Of a DNA stretch of 64,000 bases, positions 37,743 through 47,127 are shown in pieces. Each line of letters opens with the position of its first letter. Within the stretch, counting starts at the first letter, position 1. The notes beneath the pieces are model-generated. The model saw only the letters and a program-made list of their open reading frames with translations. It did not search any database and was not told where the DNA came from. Source of the DNA: Planctomycetes bacterium syqfu (GTDB lineage Bacteria > Planctomycetota > Phycisphaerae > Phycisphaerales > Phycisphaeraceae); NCBI GenBank assembly GCA_020974905.1, contig CP087563.1, forward strand, positions 6,572,001 to 6,636,000, written 5' to 3'. A program made the position numbers and the translations under genes.

Positions 37743-38306
37743 TTACTCCGCAACCGCTTCAGCACCTTCCGGCACTTCGCCGAGTTGTTGCGATTTTTTG
37801 TGGCCGTAGATCAGATACAGGTTACGGACATAGATAAACCAACCCGTTGCCTGACCCAAAACCCCGACGACGTCCTTACGCCAGATGAAGTAAGTGATGA
37901 GCATCGTCGCGCCAATCAGACTCATCCACCAGAATGCCGTCGGCACGACGGATCGCTTGGATTTTTCGCTGGCAATCCACTGCACAATCATCCGGCCGGT
38001 GAACAGAACTTGTCCCAATAAGCCAATGCCCACCCAGACCAGACCAAACGGCGTGGTGATGTTGAAGATCGTCTTCATCCAGTTGCGATCGACATTGTCA
38101 TCGACAATCAACTGTGTGAATGCATCCGGGGAAAGCTTCTCCATGCGACCGTCACGATAGGTCACCTGGTATTGATTCCCGTCAGTATCACTGGTGACGA
38201 TCATCACTTTCTTAACCGTCGATAACTCCGGCTGAATATGAATCTCCGTGCCTTCGGAGACCGGGGCAGCAGCCAGGACGAGACTTAACAAGACAACCTG
38301 AATCAT
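37743..38306 (-). CDS. Membrane protein with LAB_N domain (lipid A disaccharide synthase N-terminal-like)
   Basis: 187 residues. An N-terminal hydrophobic segment and a short extracytoplasmic part precede three to four helices with GQVLFTGRMIVQWIASEKSKRSVVPTAFWW, the core of the LAB_N domain, and GWFIYVRNLYLIY. Stand-alone LAB_N proteins regularly sit beside GT2 dolichyl-phosphate-mannose-synthase-like enzymes and GT39 transferases, as here. The ATG overlaps the GT2 stop by 4 nt. Likely role: handling a lipid-linked sugar for envelope modification. Confidence 0.85.
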   Translation of the reverse strand: MIQVVLLSLVLAAAPVSEGTEIHIQPELSTVKKVMIVTSDTDGNQYQVTYRDGRMEKLSPDAFTQLIVDDNVDRNWMKTIFNITTPFGLVWVGIGLLGQVLFTGRMIVQWIASEKSKRSVVPTAFWWMSLIGATMLITYFIWRKDVVGVLGQATGWFIYVRNLYLIYGHKKSQQLGEVPEGAEAVAE

Positions 38307-39052
38307 TGTCCATCCCCAGCAACAGTCGCATCAAACGCTGCGGGATTGCGGTAACGCTTGAGCATCCAACGCATCGCAAAGCAGTCCACCAAACCCACAA
38401 ACGCGCGGTTCATCACGCCGTACTTGGCAACACCGGCATGACGCTGACGGTGATTCACCGGCACCTCCACGATTCTGGCGCCGAGCATCAGCGAGTAAAC
38501 CGGGATGAATCGGTGCATGCCTTTGAACAGCAACGGCAACTGCTTGGCAAACTCAGCTTTGATCAGTCGGCTTGAGCAGCCGGTGTCACGAACGGTATCC
38601 TTGAGGATCAATTTACGGGCCGTGCGACCCACCCATGATGTGACACGGCGGACAATGTTGTCATTACGGTTGCGGCTGCGGTCACCCTGAACCAGATCCA
38701 CGTTACCCTTGCACATTTCCGCATACATGTTGGGGATGTCGGCAGGGTCGTTCTGAAGGTCCGCATCGAGCATGGCAATGTACTTGCCTGATGCGAACTG
38801 GATACCAGCGTACATGGCTGCACTTTGCCCCTGAGCCTTGTCGCGATGCAATGCCTTGACCCACGGGTAAACCTTGGCAGCGGCCTGGAGTTTGGCCAAA
38901 GTGGTGTCCGTCGAACCATCGTCAACGACGATCATCTCAAGGCTGATATCCTTGTCCGCGATGGCCTTCTTGACTTCCTCGACGAGCAGGTCAATGTTCT
39001 CCTCCTCGTTGAGGGCAGGGATAACGATACTGATTTCCGGTTGCTCGGGCAT
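38303..39052 (-). CDS. GT2 polyprenyl-phosphate glycosyltransferase (DPMS/ArnC-like)
   Basis: 249 residues. ISIVIPALNEEENIDLLVEEV opens the GT2 fold; VVDDGSTDTTLAKLQ and MLDADLQNDPADIP carry the nucleotide/metal-binding Asp residues, and QGDRSRNRND and RDTGCSSRLIKA are typical of dolichyl-phosphate mannose synthase relatives. It should move a sugar from a nucleotide to undecaprenyl phosphate at the inner face of the membrane, making the donor for the GT39 enzyme encoded 15 nt upstream. Confidence 0.92.
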   Translation of the reverse strand: MPEQPEISIVIPALNEEENIDLLVEEVKKAIADKDISLEMIVVDDGSTDTTLAKLQAAAKVYPWVKALHRDKAQGQSAAMYAGIQFASGKYIAMLDADLQNDPADIPNMYAEMCKGNVDLVQGDRSRNRNDNIVRRVTSWVGRTARKLILKDTVRDTGCSSRLIKAEFAKQLPLLFKGMHRFIPVYSLMLGARIVEVPVNHRQRHAGVAKYGVMNRAFVGLVDCFAMRWMLKRYRNPAAFDATVAGDGQ

Positions 39053-39067
39053 GAGAGCGTGGTTTCC

Positions 39068-41035
39068 TTACTGGTTTGTGGCATTCGAAGGCGAAGTTGT
39101 ATCAGCAATATCGTATCGCCACAACCTCAGGCGGGCATCTCGCAGGACATTGAGTGGGTGAATATCAGGGTGATCAATGCGTAAATCCATCGGACCGATG
39201 ATCACGACATACTTACTCGGTCGCTCGGTTTGCAGGGTTTGCAAAGCTGCTCCAAGCTGAGAAAACTTGATTTGAGGTACGCTTCGTTGCAGGTAAAACA
39301 ACACACGCGGATCAGGCGACTGCGGTTCGACATCACGTTCAAGCCACAAAAGTGAGGCGTTGTTCAAATGGTTGGAAAGTTTGAGCACATCTTCCCGCCC
39401 TGCATAGCTGGCGGCTTCGGTGCGTGTGATCGGTGCCATCACCACCGTGGCAACGGCGATACACCACAGACTCCAGCAAACCAATGCCCGCGCAGGACGG
39501 TGATTGATCACCCCCGGCAGCGATAAAATCCATAGTCCAATCAGACACAGCAACAATGCACCAATGATCTTGCCTGGGATCGCCATCGCCAGACTCGCGG
39601 GCAAAAATCCCGCTTGTACCATCGCTTCCTGATTGGCTAAACACCAGGGCACAATCAGGGACAAGGCTAAAAACACGCACGCCTGTGGCCAACGCAACCA
39701 ACGCCATGTCCGCGGCGCGTGGTCGGCTTTGCACAGGTCACCCAGGTGGTTGAATAGCTGCCCAACCGCCAGACACACTGGTGGTATGAGCAATACCAAC
39801 TCACTGAGTTTGGTCGGCGTGGGCATCGGTAAGACAAGTAGAATCACCCCCAGCGACCAACTGCTGGCAAGCCACAGACTGATCCGACGCATTCCTTTGG
39901 TAGACCGACTGAACGGTTGGGCGATCACAGCCAATATCCACATCAGCCATGGGGCAAAAGCAAGTAGTAACCAACCCCCACGTTTGATCGTCTGCTCCCA
40001 TAGAAAGCCCGGTTCAAGCTGTTTGACGGAGATGATGCTCGCTAACCAGTGTTCCCAGACCTGTTGATTGTGTTCATGGGCATACATCAACCACGGGACC
40101 ACCAGCAGCAGGGTGATGAGCAATGAAGCGAGCAGACCAATGAGATGACTCACCCGGTCTGGGCAGAGCAGAATCAACAGGAAGATCGGTGCGACGATCG
40201 TTGCCAACGTGATCGGGCCAGCAGCCAGGGTCGCAGCACCCAGTGCAAGGCCGCAGATAACCCAGCCGATAAATTGGCGCTCAGTCGAGGGCATCGGACG
40301 CAGGGGACGGATGGCCCACAAACTCGTGGCAATGGCAAGCATCCCCCAACCCGCCTGGATCATCGCAGGTGTCGCTGTCCGGGCGTAGTACAGGAACACC
40401 GGGTTGGCAGCAAAGACCAGCATGCTCAACATCGCGGTCCGATGTCGCCCCAGCGAGTAGCCTGCCCAATACACGCAGATGATCGCGATCATCGCAAAGA
40501 ACACTGAACAGAATCTGGCGCGTAAGGTCAACTGTCCGGGTGTGATATGCAACGGATCCATCGACATCAACCAGACCATATGGGTCCACGTCAAACCTGG
40601 TGGTTCATTCAAAGCCGACTCACCATTTTCATGGGGGATCAGGCATTCCAGGGAGAACCCGCGTTGATCGCTAAGAATGTCATATCGCTGCCAGGTCTGC
40701 AATGAGCGAAGCAGATACGACGCTTCATTGGGATCGACCACATCCGGCTGCCCGAGATTAATCAGCAGAATCGGCAGGCAGGTGAGCAGTAACAGCACAA
40801 ACAGCAGGACATTTCGCCAAGCATTGGTGTTGCGCGGTTCGCTTAACGCGTTGGTTGACTGCGGATTTTTACCTTTGCCTTTGCTTTTGGATTGGCTGGT
40901 CTTTGTTTTGGACGAGGATTGTTTGGTGGTTGATGACGAGGCTGCCGATTGTTTAGGCGCACGCGGTGTCGGCTCGTCTGGTGTGGTGGCCAGCTCGTAC
41001 GTCCCGGAGGATGAATTGGAACGTTGCGGCTTCAC
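39068..41035 (-). CDS. GT39/ArnT-like membrane glycosyltransferase
   Basis: 655 residues from a GTG at 41035. The first 75 residues are Ser/Lys/Thr-rich and unstructured, unusual for the family. About eleven to twelve membrane helices follow; the first periplasmic loop DVVDPNEASYLLRSLQTW matches the D-x-x-E region of GT39/ArnT enzymes, and GLTWTHMVW follows. A soluble C-terminal domain (about 570-655) ends the protein. It should take a sugar from undecaprenyl phosphate and place it on lipid or protein in the periplasm. Part of the leftward GT39-GT2-LAB_N set. Confidence 0.85.
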   Translation of the reverse strand: MKPQRSNSSSGTYELATTPDEPTPRAPKQSAASSSTTKQSSSKTKTSQSKSKGKGKNPQSTNALSEPRNTNAWRNVLLFVLLLLTCLPILLINLGQPDVVDPNEASYLLRSLQTWQRYDILSDQRGFSLECLIPHENGESALNEPPGLTWTHMVWLMSMDPLHITPGQLTLRARFCSVFFAMIAIICVYWAGYSLGRHRTAMLSMLVFAANPVFLYYARTATPAMIQAGWGMLAIATSLWAIRPLRPMPSTERQFIGWVICGLALGAATLAAGPITLATIVAPIFLLILLCPDRVSHLIGLLASLLITLLLVVPWLMYAHEHNQQVWEHWLASIISVKQLEPGFLWEQTIKRGGWLLLAFAPWLMWILAVIAQPFSRSTKGMRRISLWLASSWSLGVILLVLPMPTPTKLSELVLLIPPVCLAVGQLFNHLGDLCKADHAPRTWRWLRWPQACVFLALSLIVPWCLANQEAMVQAGFLPASLAMAIPGKIIGALLLCLIGLWILSLPGVINHRPARALVCWSLWCIAVATVVMAPITRTEAASYAGREDVLKLSNHLNNASLLWLERDVEPQSPDPRVLFYLQRSVPQIKFSQLGAALQTLQTERPSKYVVIIGPMDLRIDHPDIHPLNVLRDARLRLWRYDIADTTSPSNATNQ

Positions 41036-41087
41036 TCTTTGGCTCTCTCGTCCCGCGAAATACGATCATATTCGACCGGTCGCTGGT

Positions 41088-43427
41088 TTACGTTTTGACC
41101 TTGGCACCGCGACGAAGCAGGGCATGTTCAAGCAGACGCATGTGATCCTTGACGCGATTGCGACGGTCATCGTCCATTTCCCGGTGTCCGAATCGAATCT
41201 CATAGAAAATCTCGGTCAGCGAAATAACCGGGTTAAAACGATTGGGATTGGACCGGGCCAACTCACGTGAAAAGTCCAACGGACTCTGCCAGATGGGGCG
41301 GATATAGCCGTTGCGTTCGAGCATCTCCAGCATGTTCAGATACCACTTCAGACGCTTGGCTAAAGCCTTGCGGTCTTTACGTGACAGACGCTGAAGCTGC
41401 AATGCGGTCAGACGGCGTTTCTGGACAACAATCGTGTGAATCAAACTGGCAACACCCAGAATGATCAGGAAGATGATCACACCCATGATCGAATAACTGA
41501 GCTTGTTGAGTTTCAAGGTGTCAGGCAGGTTCTTGACCCACTCGATGATCTTGGTGATGTGTTTGTTGGGTGTCCGTGTCACGGCCTTGAGGGTGTGCGT
41601 GGCACCGCTGACCATTTGCTTCTGACGCTTGGCATCATACGAAACAACGGTGTCAACCCACATGAATTCCATGTACTCATAGAACTCACGTAACGGATCA
41701 AGCATGCTGCGGTTTTGGGTATGCTCTGCCATCACGCGATCCGGCGGTGTGGCATCGTAGACAGTCCACACGTCCGGCGTCAGTTCCACTTCCGTCCAGG
41801 CATGCGCGTGAATCGGACGGGCGACGTAGTATCCACCGAACCGGTTGTACTCACTGACGCGGTAGCCGGTGATCACACGGGCGCGAATGTCAATGCTGCG
41901 GAGCATCGCTGCCAAACCGGCTGCAAAAAGTTCGCAGTGACCGGCCTTGGAGGTGAACAAAAACCCGGTGATCGGTTCGCGGTCTTTGGACAGATCCACC
42001 GCATCAAGCTGGTAAGCGAAGTTTTCCTTGAGGTAGGTTGAAAGGAACGCGACGATTTTCTGCTTCTCTTCGTCGGAGAGATTTCTGTCGTTGATCTTGT
42101 TACCAAAGCCGTTGTTTTTGAGAATCTGCTGGGTGTAGTTGGCGATGACCAGCTTCTGTCGACGATCCTTCCAACGCAGAGCATAGTTTTCCTCGTTAAA
42201 CCGGGATCGATTGTATCGCACACTCTGTGTGACCTGACCTGATGAGGTGTCGATCTGGGGGTAGGTTTCGTAGAACTTGGTGTCCGGTGCAACGGGTGCT
42301 TGGATGGTGTAATGCAACGCGCCACGGAAGGACTTGGCTGTGTTGAACTGGTGATCCAGAATGTTGAACTTGATCTGCTGCTTGGCCAGATCCGGACTGT
42401 CGAAAAAGACCGTGGGCTTGTCTTCAAAGGAGAAAAGGTTTGAAGCATCAGACCCACCGCGCTGGGTGATCTCCAGTTGGTAGACTTCGCCGTAGCTCCC
42501 TTCGACTGCCAGATGTGCCGGGACTGTGATGTCGCGGTCATACTCACTGAGATTCGAGCGGGTCCAGTTGTGGGACGTGCTTGAGTATTCGTCCATGGTC
42601 GCACCACGGAGCAAAAACGAGAAGTCCGGATCGCTGTTACTCACCGACTTGCCGTTTTTCTTGACCTTGACGTACAACGCTGGTGTCAACGGGCCGGAGT
42701 TGATGGGTTTGCCATCAAGGGTGATGGAGGTGTTGAATCCTGCACCGTTGGATTGGCCATAGCCTTGCCCGAGATTGGGATTGAGCTGGGATTGACCGGA
42801 TCGCGGGATGACCAGGAAGACGAAAAAGGCGACAAAGCAGCAACCGGCACCGATGGCCATGGCCACACTGCGGAACTGCCATTTATGCCCGCGACAGGCA
42901 ACGGCTTTGGGGCGGGGCAGGTCCACGTGAGCGGGTGCGGCAATGCGATTGGCTTCAAGGACCAGATCACTGGTTGCCTTGAGATGAAAGAGCAATAGCG
43001 TGAACAACGCCAGTACACAGTACGCAGCCAGCAGCACACCGAAGATCATCGACACCGTCAACACGCTGGCACCGATCATCTGCATCAGACTGAGTACCAG
43101 GATTTCGCCATATTCCCGGTTGGTCTTTTTTGCGTAGAGCAGCAGAATTTGCAGCCACATGGTGAAGTGACCCATCGCGCCGATGATCTGACCGTGTTGC
43201 CACCACAGATCAAAAAGCAGCCATGCCACCGCACCCACGGCACCGGGGAGAATGATCCATTGCGGCAAGGGTTTGCCCGTTGGACCTTCCACCACGTACC
43301 AACTCAAAGCGCCAAGGGCGCCAGCGATCAGCAGCATGCCCGGGTTGGGTTCTGCCATGCAAAAGGCCACGATCCCCAGCAGGACCTGTGCGAAAACCAG
43401 ACGACGGAAAAGGTAGATTACACCCAT
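41088..43427 (-). CDS. TgpA-like membrane transglutaminase (DUF3488, transglutaminase-like, DUF4129)
   Basis: 779 residues. Residues about 1-215 hold six to seven helices (DUF3488-type); the periplasmic part carries a transglutaminase-like domain with KAGHCELFAAGLAAMLRS (Cys), IHAHAWTEV (His) and VYDATPPD (Asp). A further helix (about 655) leads to a C-terminal domain with GYIRPIWQSPLDFSREL. TgpA-type proteins form an operon with DUF58 and usually a MoxR ATPase. DUF58 ends 3 nt away here, but no MoxR gene is present nearby. Likely role: envelope protein or peptidoglycan-associated cross-linking or cleavage. Confidence 0.9.
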   Translation of the reverse strand: MGVIYLFRRLVFAQVLLGIVAFCMAEPNPGMLLIAGALGALSWYVVEGPTGKPLPQWIILPGAVGAVAWLLFDLWWQHGQIIGAMGHFTMWLQILLLYAKKTNREYGEILVLSLMQMIGASVLTVSMIFGVLLAAYCVLALFTLLLFHLKATSDLVLEANRIAAPAHVDLPRPKAVACRGHKWQFRSVAMAIGAGCCFVAFFVFLVIPRSGQSQLNPNLGQGYGQSNGAGFNTSITLDGKPINSGPLTPALYVKVKKNGKSVSNSDPDFSFLLRGATMDEYSSTSHNWTRSNLSEYDRDITVPAHLAVEGSYGEVYQLEITQRGGSDASNLFSFEDKPTVFFDSPDLAKQQIKFNILDHQFNTAKSFRGALHYTIQAPVAPDTKFYETYPQIDTSSGQVTQSVRYNRSRFNEENYALRWKDRRQKLVIANYTQQILKNNGFGNKINDRNLSDEEKQKIVAFLSTYLKENFAYQLDAVDLSKDREPITGFLFTSKAGHCELFAAGLAAMLRSIDIRARVITGYRVSEYNRFGGYYVARPIHAHAWTEVELTPDVWTVYDATPPDRVMAEHTQNRSMLDPLREFYEYMEFMWVDTVVSYDAKRQKQMVSGATHTLKAVTRTPNKHITKIIEWVKNLPDTLKLNKLSYSIMGVIIFLIILGVASLIHTIVVQKRRLTALQLQRLSRKDRKALAKRLKWYLNMLEMLERNGYIRPIWQSPLDFSRELARSNPNRFNPVISLTEIFYEIRFGHREMDDDRRNRVKDHMRLLEHALLRRGAKVKT

Positions 43428-43430
43428 GGG

Positions 43431-44750
43431 TCAGGCACCAACCTTTCCGATTTCCTCGCGTTTGGACAGCACGGTCACCTGCTTGTTGAGCACACTTGCT
43501 GAGCCATCTTCAAACTCAAGGACGAAGGATTGCATTTCGTCAGCACGAAGTACCTGCGTCTGCGGACCCGCTGGGACATTGCCATGTTCCGAGCATTGGA
43601 TGACCACCGAGGGGACCATGCTGATGGAACTTGTTGATGTCAGTGAGTTGTCCAGATATTTGAGGTCCAGCTGCGACAGGGCTTCGAGCATACGGGTTCG
43701 GTGAGGCAATGAGTGATGGACCGGGAAGGGCACCGAAGGCACACCGATGACACTCATGCCGATCTGGTAACCATGCAGGTACGCGTCGCAAGCCATGGAG
43801 GCCGCCAGACAAATGCAGCGTTCGTGAAGCATCGCCTGTTGCTGAGCCATTGAGAGTTGTTTTTTCTTCTTGCCTTTGCCGAAGAGTCCGCCGAGCATGC
43901 CACCGGATTCGCCGTCGGCAGCCAGCTTGGATTCGTCGTAGGTCAGGTCCAGCACCATGGTGATCTTCGGCGGGCTGGGTTGGGTCATTTCACGGCTGAT
44001 GAGCTTGCCTGCTCGTGCGGTGCGTTTCCAGTCAACGACCTTGAGGCTGTCACCACTTCGATACTCACGGAGTCCGAAGAATTCTTCATTGCCACCGGCT
44101 TTTTCCAGCTTCTTGCGACCATGTGGATCAGCATCGCTCAGACGGTAGAGCACGTGGCGATTGATGCGGAAAAGCTGCGGGTAGACGAGCATCTGCGAGG
44201 TCTGCTCAAATTCGAGCATCCGACGGATCACGCCAAAGGGGAAGGAGGTGTAAACCTGGATTTTCTCAAAACGCAACGCGCCACGTCGGATCGGCCAGCA
44301 GGGGGCTTCAGCCTGGACACGTTGATTGGGACCAAGATGCAATACCCAACCGTGGGGCATGCCTTTGAGTTTGATTGGATCGTCAACCAGTGGGCCGGAC
44401 TTTTTCCAGCCGTTACTCCCACGCCCCCATGTTTCGCGAACCACCAGTGAGAAGACCGGCATGAATCGTTTGTGATTGACAATTTGATAACGAATGGCTG
44501 TCGATTCACCCGCCACACCGTGACTGGGCAGAATACGCTGCACGGTTATGCCACGCATCATCTGCCAACTGACGATCGTGGAGATGCACAGGGCCCCGAT
44601 CATCAAACCAAAAGCACCGTAAAGCAAAGGCGAATTGGTGTACAGCGCAACCGATAGAATCAGCATGGAGACAATGATGAACATCATCCCACCGGATCCG
44701 AATTGGATGCGGCTTTTTGGGGGTCTGTAGCTTTGACGCTGATGATGCAT
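43431..44750 (-). CDS. DUF58 domain protein
   Basis: 439 residues. Two N-terminal helices (about 20-60), a beta-rich region, and the DUF58 core GLREYRSGDSLKVVDWKRTARAGKLISREM (seen as LREYRSGD and VDWKRTAR). The C-terminal half resembles a von Willebrand A fold (TMVLDLTYDES, then a basic insert KGKKKKQ). DUF58 proteins pair with TgpA-like transglutaminases and MoxR AAA ATPases; the exact task is not established. It lies 20 nt after the lipoprotein gene and 3 nt before the TgpA gene. Confidence 0.9.
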   Translation of the reverse strand: MHHQRQSYRPPKSRIQFGSGGMMFIIVSMLILSVALYTNSPLLYGAFGLMIGALCISTIVSWQMMRGITVQRILPSHGVAGESTAIRYQIVNHKRFMPVFSLVVRETWGRGSNGWKKSGPLVDDPIKLKGMPHGWVLHLGPNQRVQAEAPCWPIRRGALRFEKIQVYTSFPFGVIRRMLEFEQTSQMLVYPQLFRINRHVLYRLSDADPHGRKKLEKAGGNEEFFGLREYRSGDSLKVVDWKRTARAGKLISREMTQPSPPKITMVLDLTYDESKLAADGESGGMLGGLFGKGKKKKQLSMAQQQAMLHERCICLAASMACDAYLHGYQIGMSVIGVPSVPFPVHHSLPHRTRMLEALSQLDLKYLDNSLTSTSSISMVPSVVIQCSEHGNVPAGPQTQVLRADEMQSFVLEFEDGSASVLNKQVTVLSKREEIGKVGA

Positions 44751-44770
44751 TCGACGAAACCTTTACCCGT

Positions 44771-45286
44771 TTACTGACCCATGAATCGATCTTTGAGTTG
44801 CAACGATTCCTTGAGAATGTCCCCCGGCGGTGGTGGTCCGGCTGCTCCCCGTTTCATCATAACCAAAAGTCGCTTTTTAGCCGACGGTAACTTGATCGTT
44901 TGCCAGAGATTCCGATGCTTGGGAGCGGTGATGAGAATCCCTAGATCATACTCCTGAAAGCTGCCTGCGCCCATGGCTTGGATGTCCAGAATGAAATCAC
45001 CGTTGCCATCACTGACAATTGTCCCCAGTCGCTTTGGTGAGATGGATGATGGATCAAGCGTTAATTCGATGGTCGCACCGGGGAGCGGTTCTTCGTCCAA
45101 TCGCGGGTCATTGGCACTGACCTGACTGACTAATTGCTCAGAGCCGACCACAACGCGTCCCTTGAGTTGATAGGGGCTGCAGGCACCCAGTGACATGCCA
45201 ATCAGCAACAGGCCAAGTGACATCGTCAGCTTACGATGAGCTTTCAGAGGATTCATGATGCATGAAACGTCACTGGGCATGGTCAC
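44771..45286 (-). CDS. Lipoprotein with carboxypeptidase-regulatory-like fold
   Basis: Up to 171 residues. The lipobox is MSLGAC after a hydrophobic stretch; the mature part GATIELTLDP...IVSDGNGDFILDIQA looks like a transthyretin-like/CarboxypepD_reg beta-sandwich. Three starts are possible: GTG 45286 (overlaps the scpB stop by 4 nt), ATG 45280, and ATG 45256, which gives the most normal signal peptide. Overlap with scpB and close spacing to DUF58 put it in the same operon. Role unknown. Confidence 0.65.
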   Translation of the reverse strand: MTMPSDVSCIMNPLKAHRKLTMSLGLLLIGMSLGACSPYQLKGRVVVGSEQLVSQVSANDPRLDEEPLPGATIELTLDPSSISPKRLGTIVSDGNGDFILDIQAMGAGSFQEYDLGILITAPKHRNLWQTIKLPSAKKRLLVMMKRGAAGPPPPGDILKESLQLKDRFMGQ

Positions 45287-46254
45287 TCTTGCTTGGTGGC
45301 TTCGTCGTTTTGAGTTTCTGGCGTGTCGGATGTTTCCTGGTCCGTGTCAGTTGATTCGGGTTGATCTTCCGATGGCGGTTGTGCTTTGTCTACCTGAGCT
45401 GAGGCATCTGCTTGCTCGGTTGTCACTTCATCTGATTCCGTTGCTGGTGTCTGCTGCTCAGTGTCCTGTTCCTGGGCGTCATCCTGTTTGTCGGAGACTG
45501 CCTGGCCGTCTTCAGCCAGTTCATCCTTGGCCGGGATCAGGGCGCGAGGCTTTGGCGGTCGGAGTTCGCCAGCATTGGGCAGGTCTTTAAGCGATGCCAA
45601 ACCAAAGACTTCCAGGAACTGTTTGGTCGTGCCATACAGCATCGGTCGCCCGATTTCCTCTGCACGTCCGACGATTTTGACCAAGTGACGTTCCATGAGA
45701 CTGCGCACGGTTTCGCCACTGGAAACACCGCGAATCGCCTCAATCTCGGCACGCAGGATCGGCTGCTTGTAGGCGATAATGGCCAGTGTTTCCATGCCAG
45801 CAGCGGTGAGTTTGTTGCTCTGGCGCGATTTATGCAGATTCGCCAGCACCTGTGCATACTTGGGCAAAGTCACAATCTGATACCCGCCAGCAAGCTGTTC
45901 GATGCGGAAACTGCGGTTGGATTCGTCGTAAACCTTGTTGAGTTGGTCGATGGCATCTTTGATAGGCTTGCCTGCAACACCACCGAGAATCTCAGTGAGT
46001 TTAGCTACACTGATCGCACGGTCCGTGGTCATCAGAGCCGCTTCCACGCGCAGATCCAGATCCTCTGGAACCGGGACTTCTTTCTTCGGAGCTGCGGACT
46101 TTTTCTCGTCAGCTTCCGGGGCTTCCGGGGTTTCCGCGGGCGTGGATTGGGATTTAGACGCCTCCTGTTCCGGCAACTCTTGGGGCTGTTCGGGCACGTC
46201 TGCGTCCTGAACTTCCGAGACTTCCGGGGAGGAGGGCGGAGTTTGTTCTGTCAT
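45283..46254 (-). CDS. scpB: Segregation and condensation protein B
   Basis: 323 residues, longer than the usual 180-200 because of acidic, Pro/Glu/Gln-rich tails on both sides (about 1-65 and 235-323). The core has LRVEAALMTTDRAISVAKLTEIL and METLAIIAYKQPILRAEIEAIRGVSSGETVRSLMERHLV, with GRPMLYGTTKQFLEVFGL, the two winged-helix domains of ScpB. ScpB is the kite subunit of the SMC-ScpAB condensin that organises the chromosome. scpA is not in the window. It heads the envelope operon, an unusual pairing. Confidence 0.92.
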   Translation of the reverse strand: MTEQTPPSSPEVSEVQDADVPEQPQELPEQEASKSQSTPAETPEAPEADEKKSAAPKKEVPVPEDLDLRVEAALMTTDRAISVAKLTEILGGVAGKPIKDAIDQLNKVYDESNRSFRIEQLAGGYQIVTLPKYAQVLANLHKSRQSNKLTAAGMETLAIIAYKQPILRAEIEAIRGVSSGETVRSLMERHLVKIVGRAEEIGRPMLYGTTKQFLEVFGLASLKDLPNAGELRPPKPRALIPAKDELAEDGQAVSDKQDDAQEQDTEQQTPATESDEVTTEQADASAQVDKAQPPSEDQPESTDTDQETSDTPETQNDEATKQE

Positions 46255-46306
46255 GGCAGTATTCTAAAGCAAACAGGCTCAAGATACCTGCCCAAACACC
46301 TGATTG

Positions 46307-47023
46307 TTAAGGCATCTGGACACGGAAAACACTTAATGTCCACAGGTAACGCGAACGACGGGCTTCAAAACTCACCGCGCCCTGTTCACAGAGCTTGGTC
46401 AGTTCGTCAATCACGTCCGTGAGTTCCTTGGAAAACGGAATCCGAAAGGCGCCCAGTTCTTCGATCTTTTGACCAAGATACTCATTGGCACCGTCGAGAA
46501 TCCGCTGGACATTGGATAGACTTGATGTGGCAAAGTACAGAACACCACCGGGGTTAAGGTGGTTTTTGACGTTCTGGAACATACGGATCACCACGTTGGC
46601 ACCATCTTCGCCTCCCGTGGGGACATCCTTGGGATACCAACCGGCAGCACGGCCGGGAAGCTCGGCAATGCCCGAAACATCGTTGACGATCACATCAAAC
46701 TTCTGATCGGCAATCGGGGCAAACAGGTCGCCACAGTGCACTGTCACCTTGTCTTCAAGGCCGTGACGCTTGACGTTTTCCGCAGCGATCTGGGCGGCAC
46801 GTGGGACAACGTCCACCGCAGTCACTTTTGCTGCACCATGCTTGGCGAGAAAAATGGCCAACGGGCCGCAGCCACATCCAAGATCCAGCACATCCTTGCC
46901 TTCGATTCCCTCAATGGTCTGGGCAATGCGGCTGGTCGTCAGATTGGGGCAGAAAACTTCGCTGCTGGTTTGCAGTTCCAGTTCCAGATCACCAATCTGA
47001 AAGGTTTGAACTTGGTCCGACAT
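46307..47023 (-). CDS. Class I SAM-dependent methyltransferase, PrmB/C-like
   Basis: 238 residues from ATG 47023 (GGAG 8 nt upstream). VLDLGCGCGPLAIFLAKHGAAKVTAVD is motif I and II, followed by GDLFAPIADQKFDVIVNDVSG. The place of the catalytic NPPY of N-methyltransferases reads NDVS, so it may not methylate glutamine or adenine. The fold is near ribosomal or small-molecule methyltransferases. It is 52 nt upstream of scpB on the same strand. Substrate unknown. Confidence 0.75.
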   Translation of the reverse strand: MSDQVQTFQIGDLELELQTSSEVFCPNLTTSRIAQTIEGIEGKDVLDLGCGCGPLAIFLAKHGAAKVTAVDVVPRAAQIAAENVKRHGLEDKVTVHCGDLFAPIADQKFDVIVNDVSGIAELPGRAAGWYPKDVPTGGEDGANVVIRMFQNVKNHLNPGGVLYFATSSLSNVQRILDGANEYLGQKIEELGAFRIPFSKELTDVIDELTKLCEQGAVSFEARRSRYLWTLSVFRVQMP

Positions 47024-47127
47024 AAAAATTACTCCAGGGTCTGATATTGAGATTGTAGATGGTACCCGCAATTGACCGGCAGGCCAACTCCACGGTATTC
47101 ATCAGACCCATATTGTAACGCATTGAT

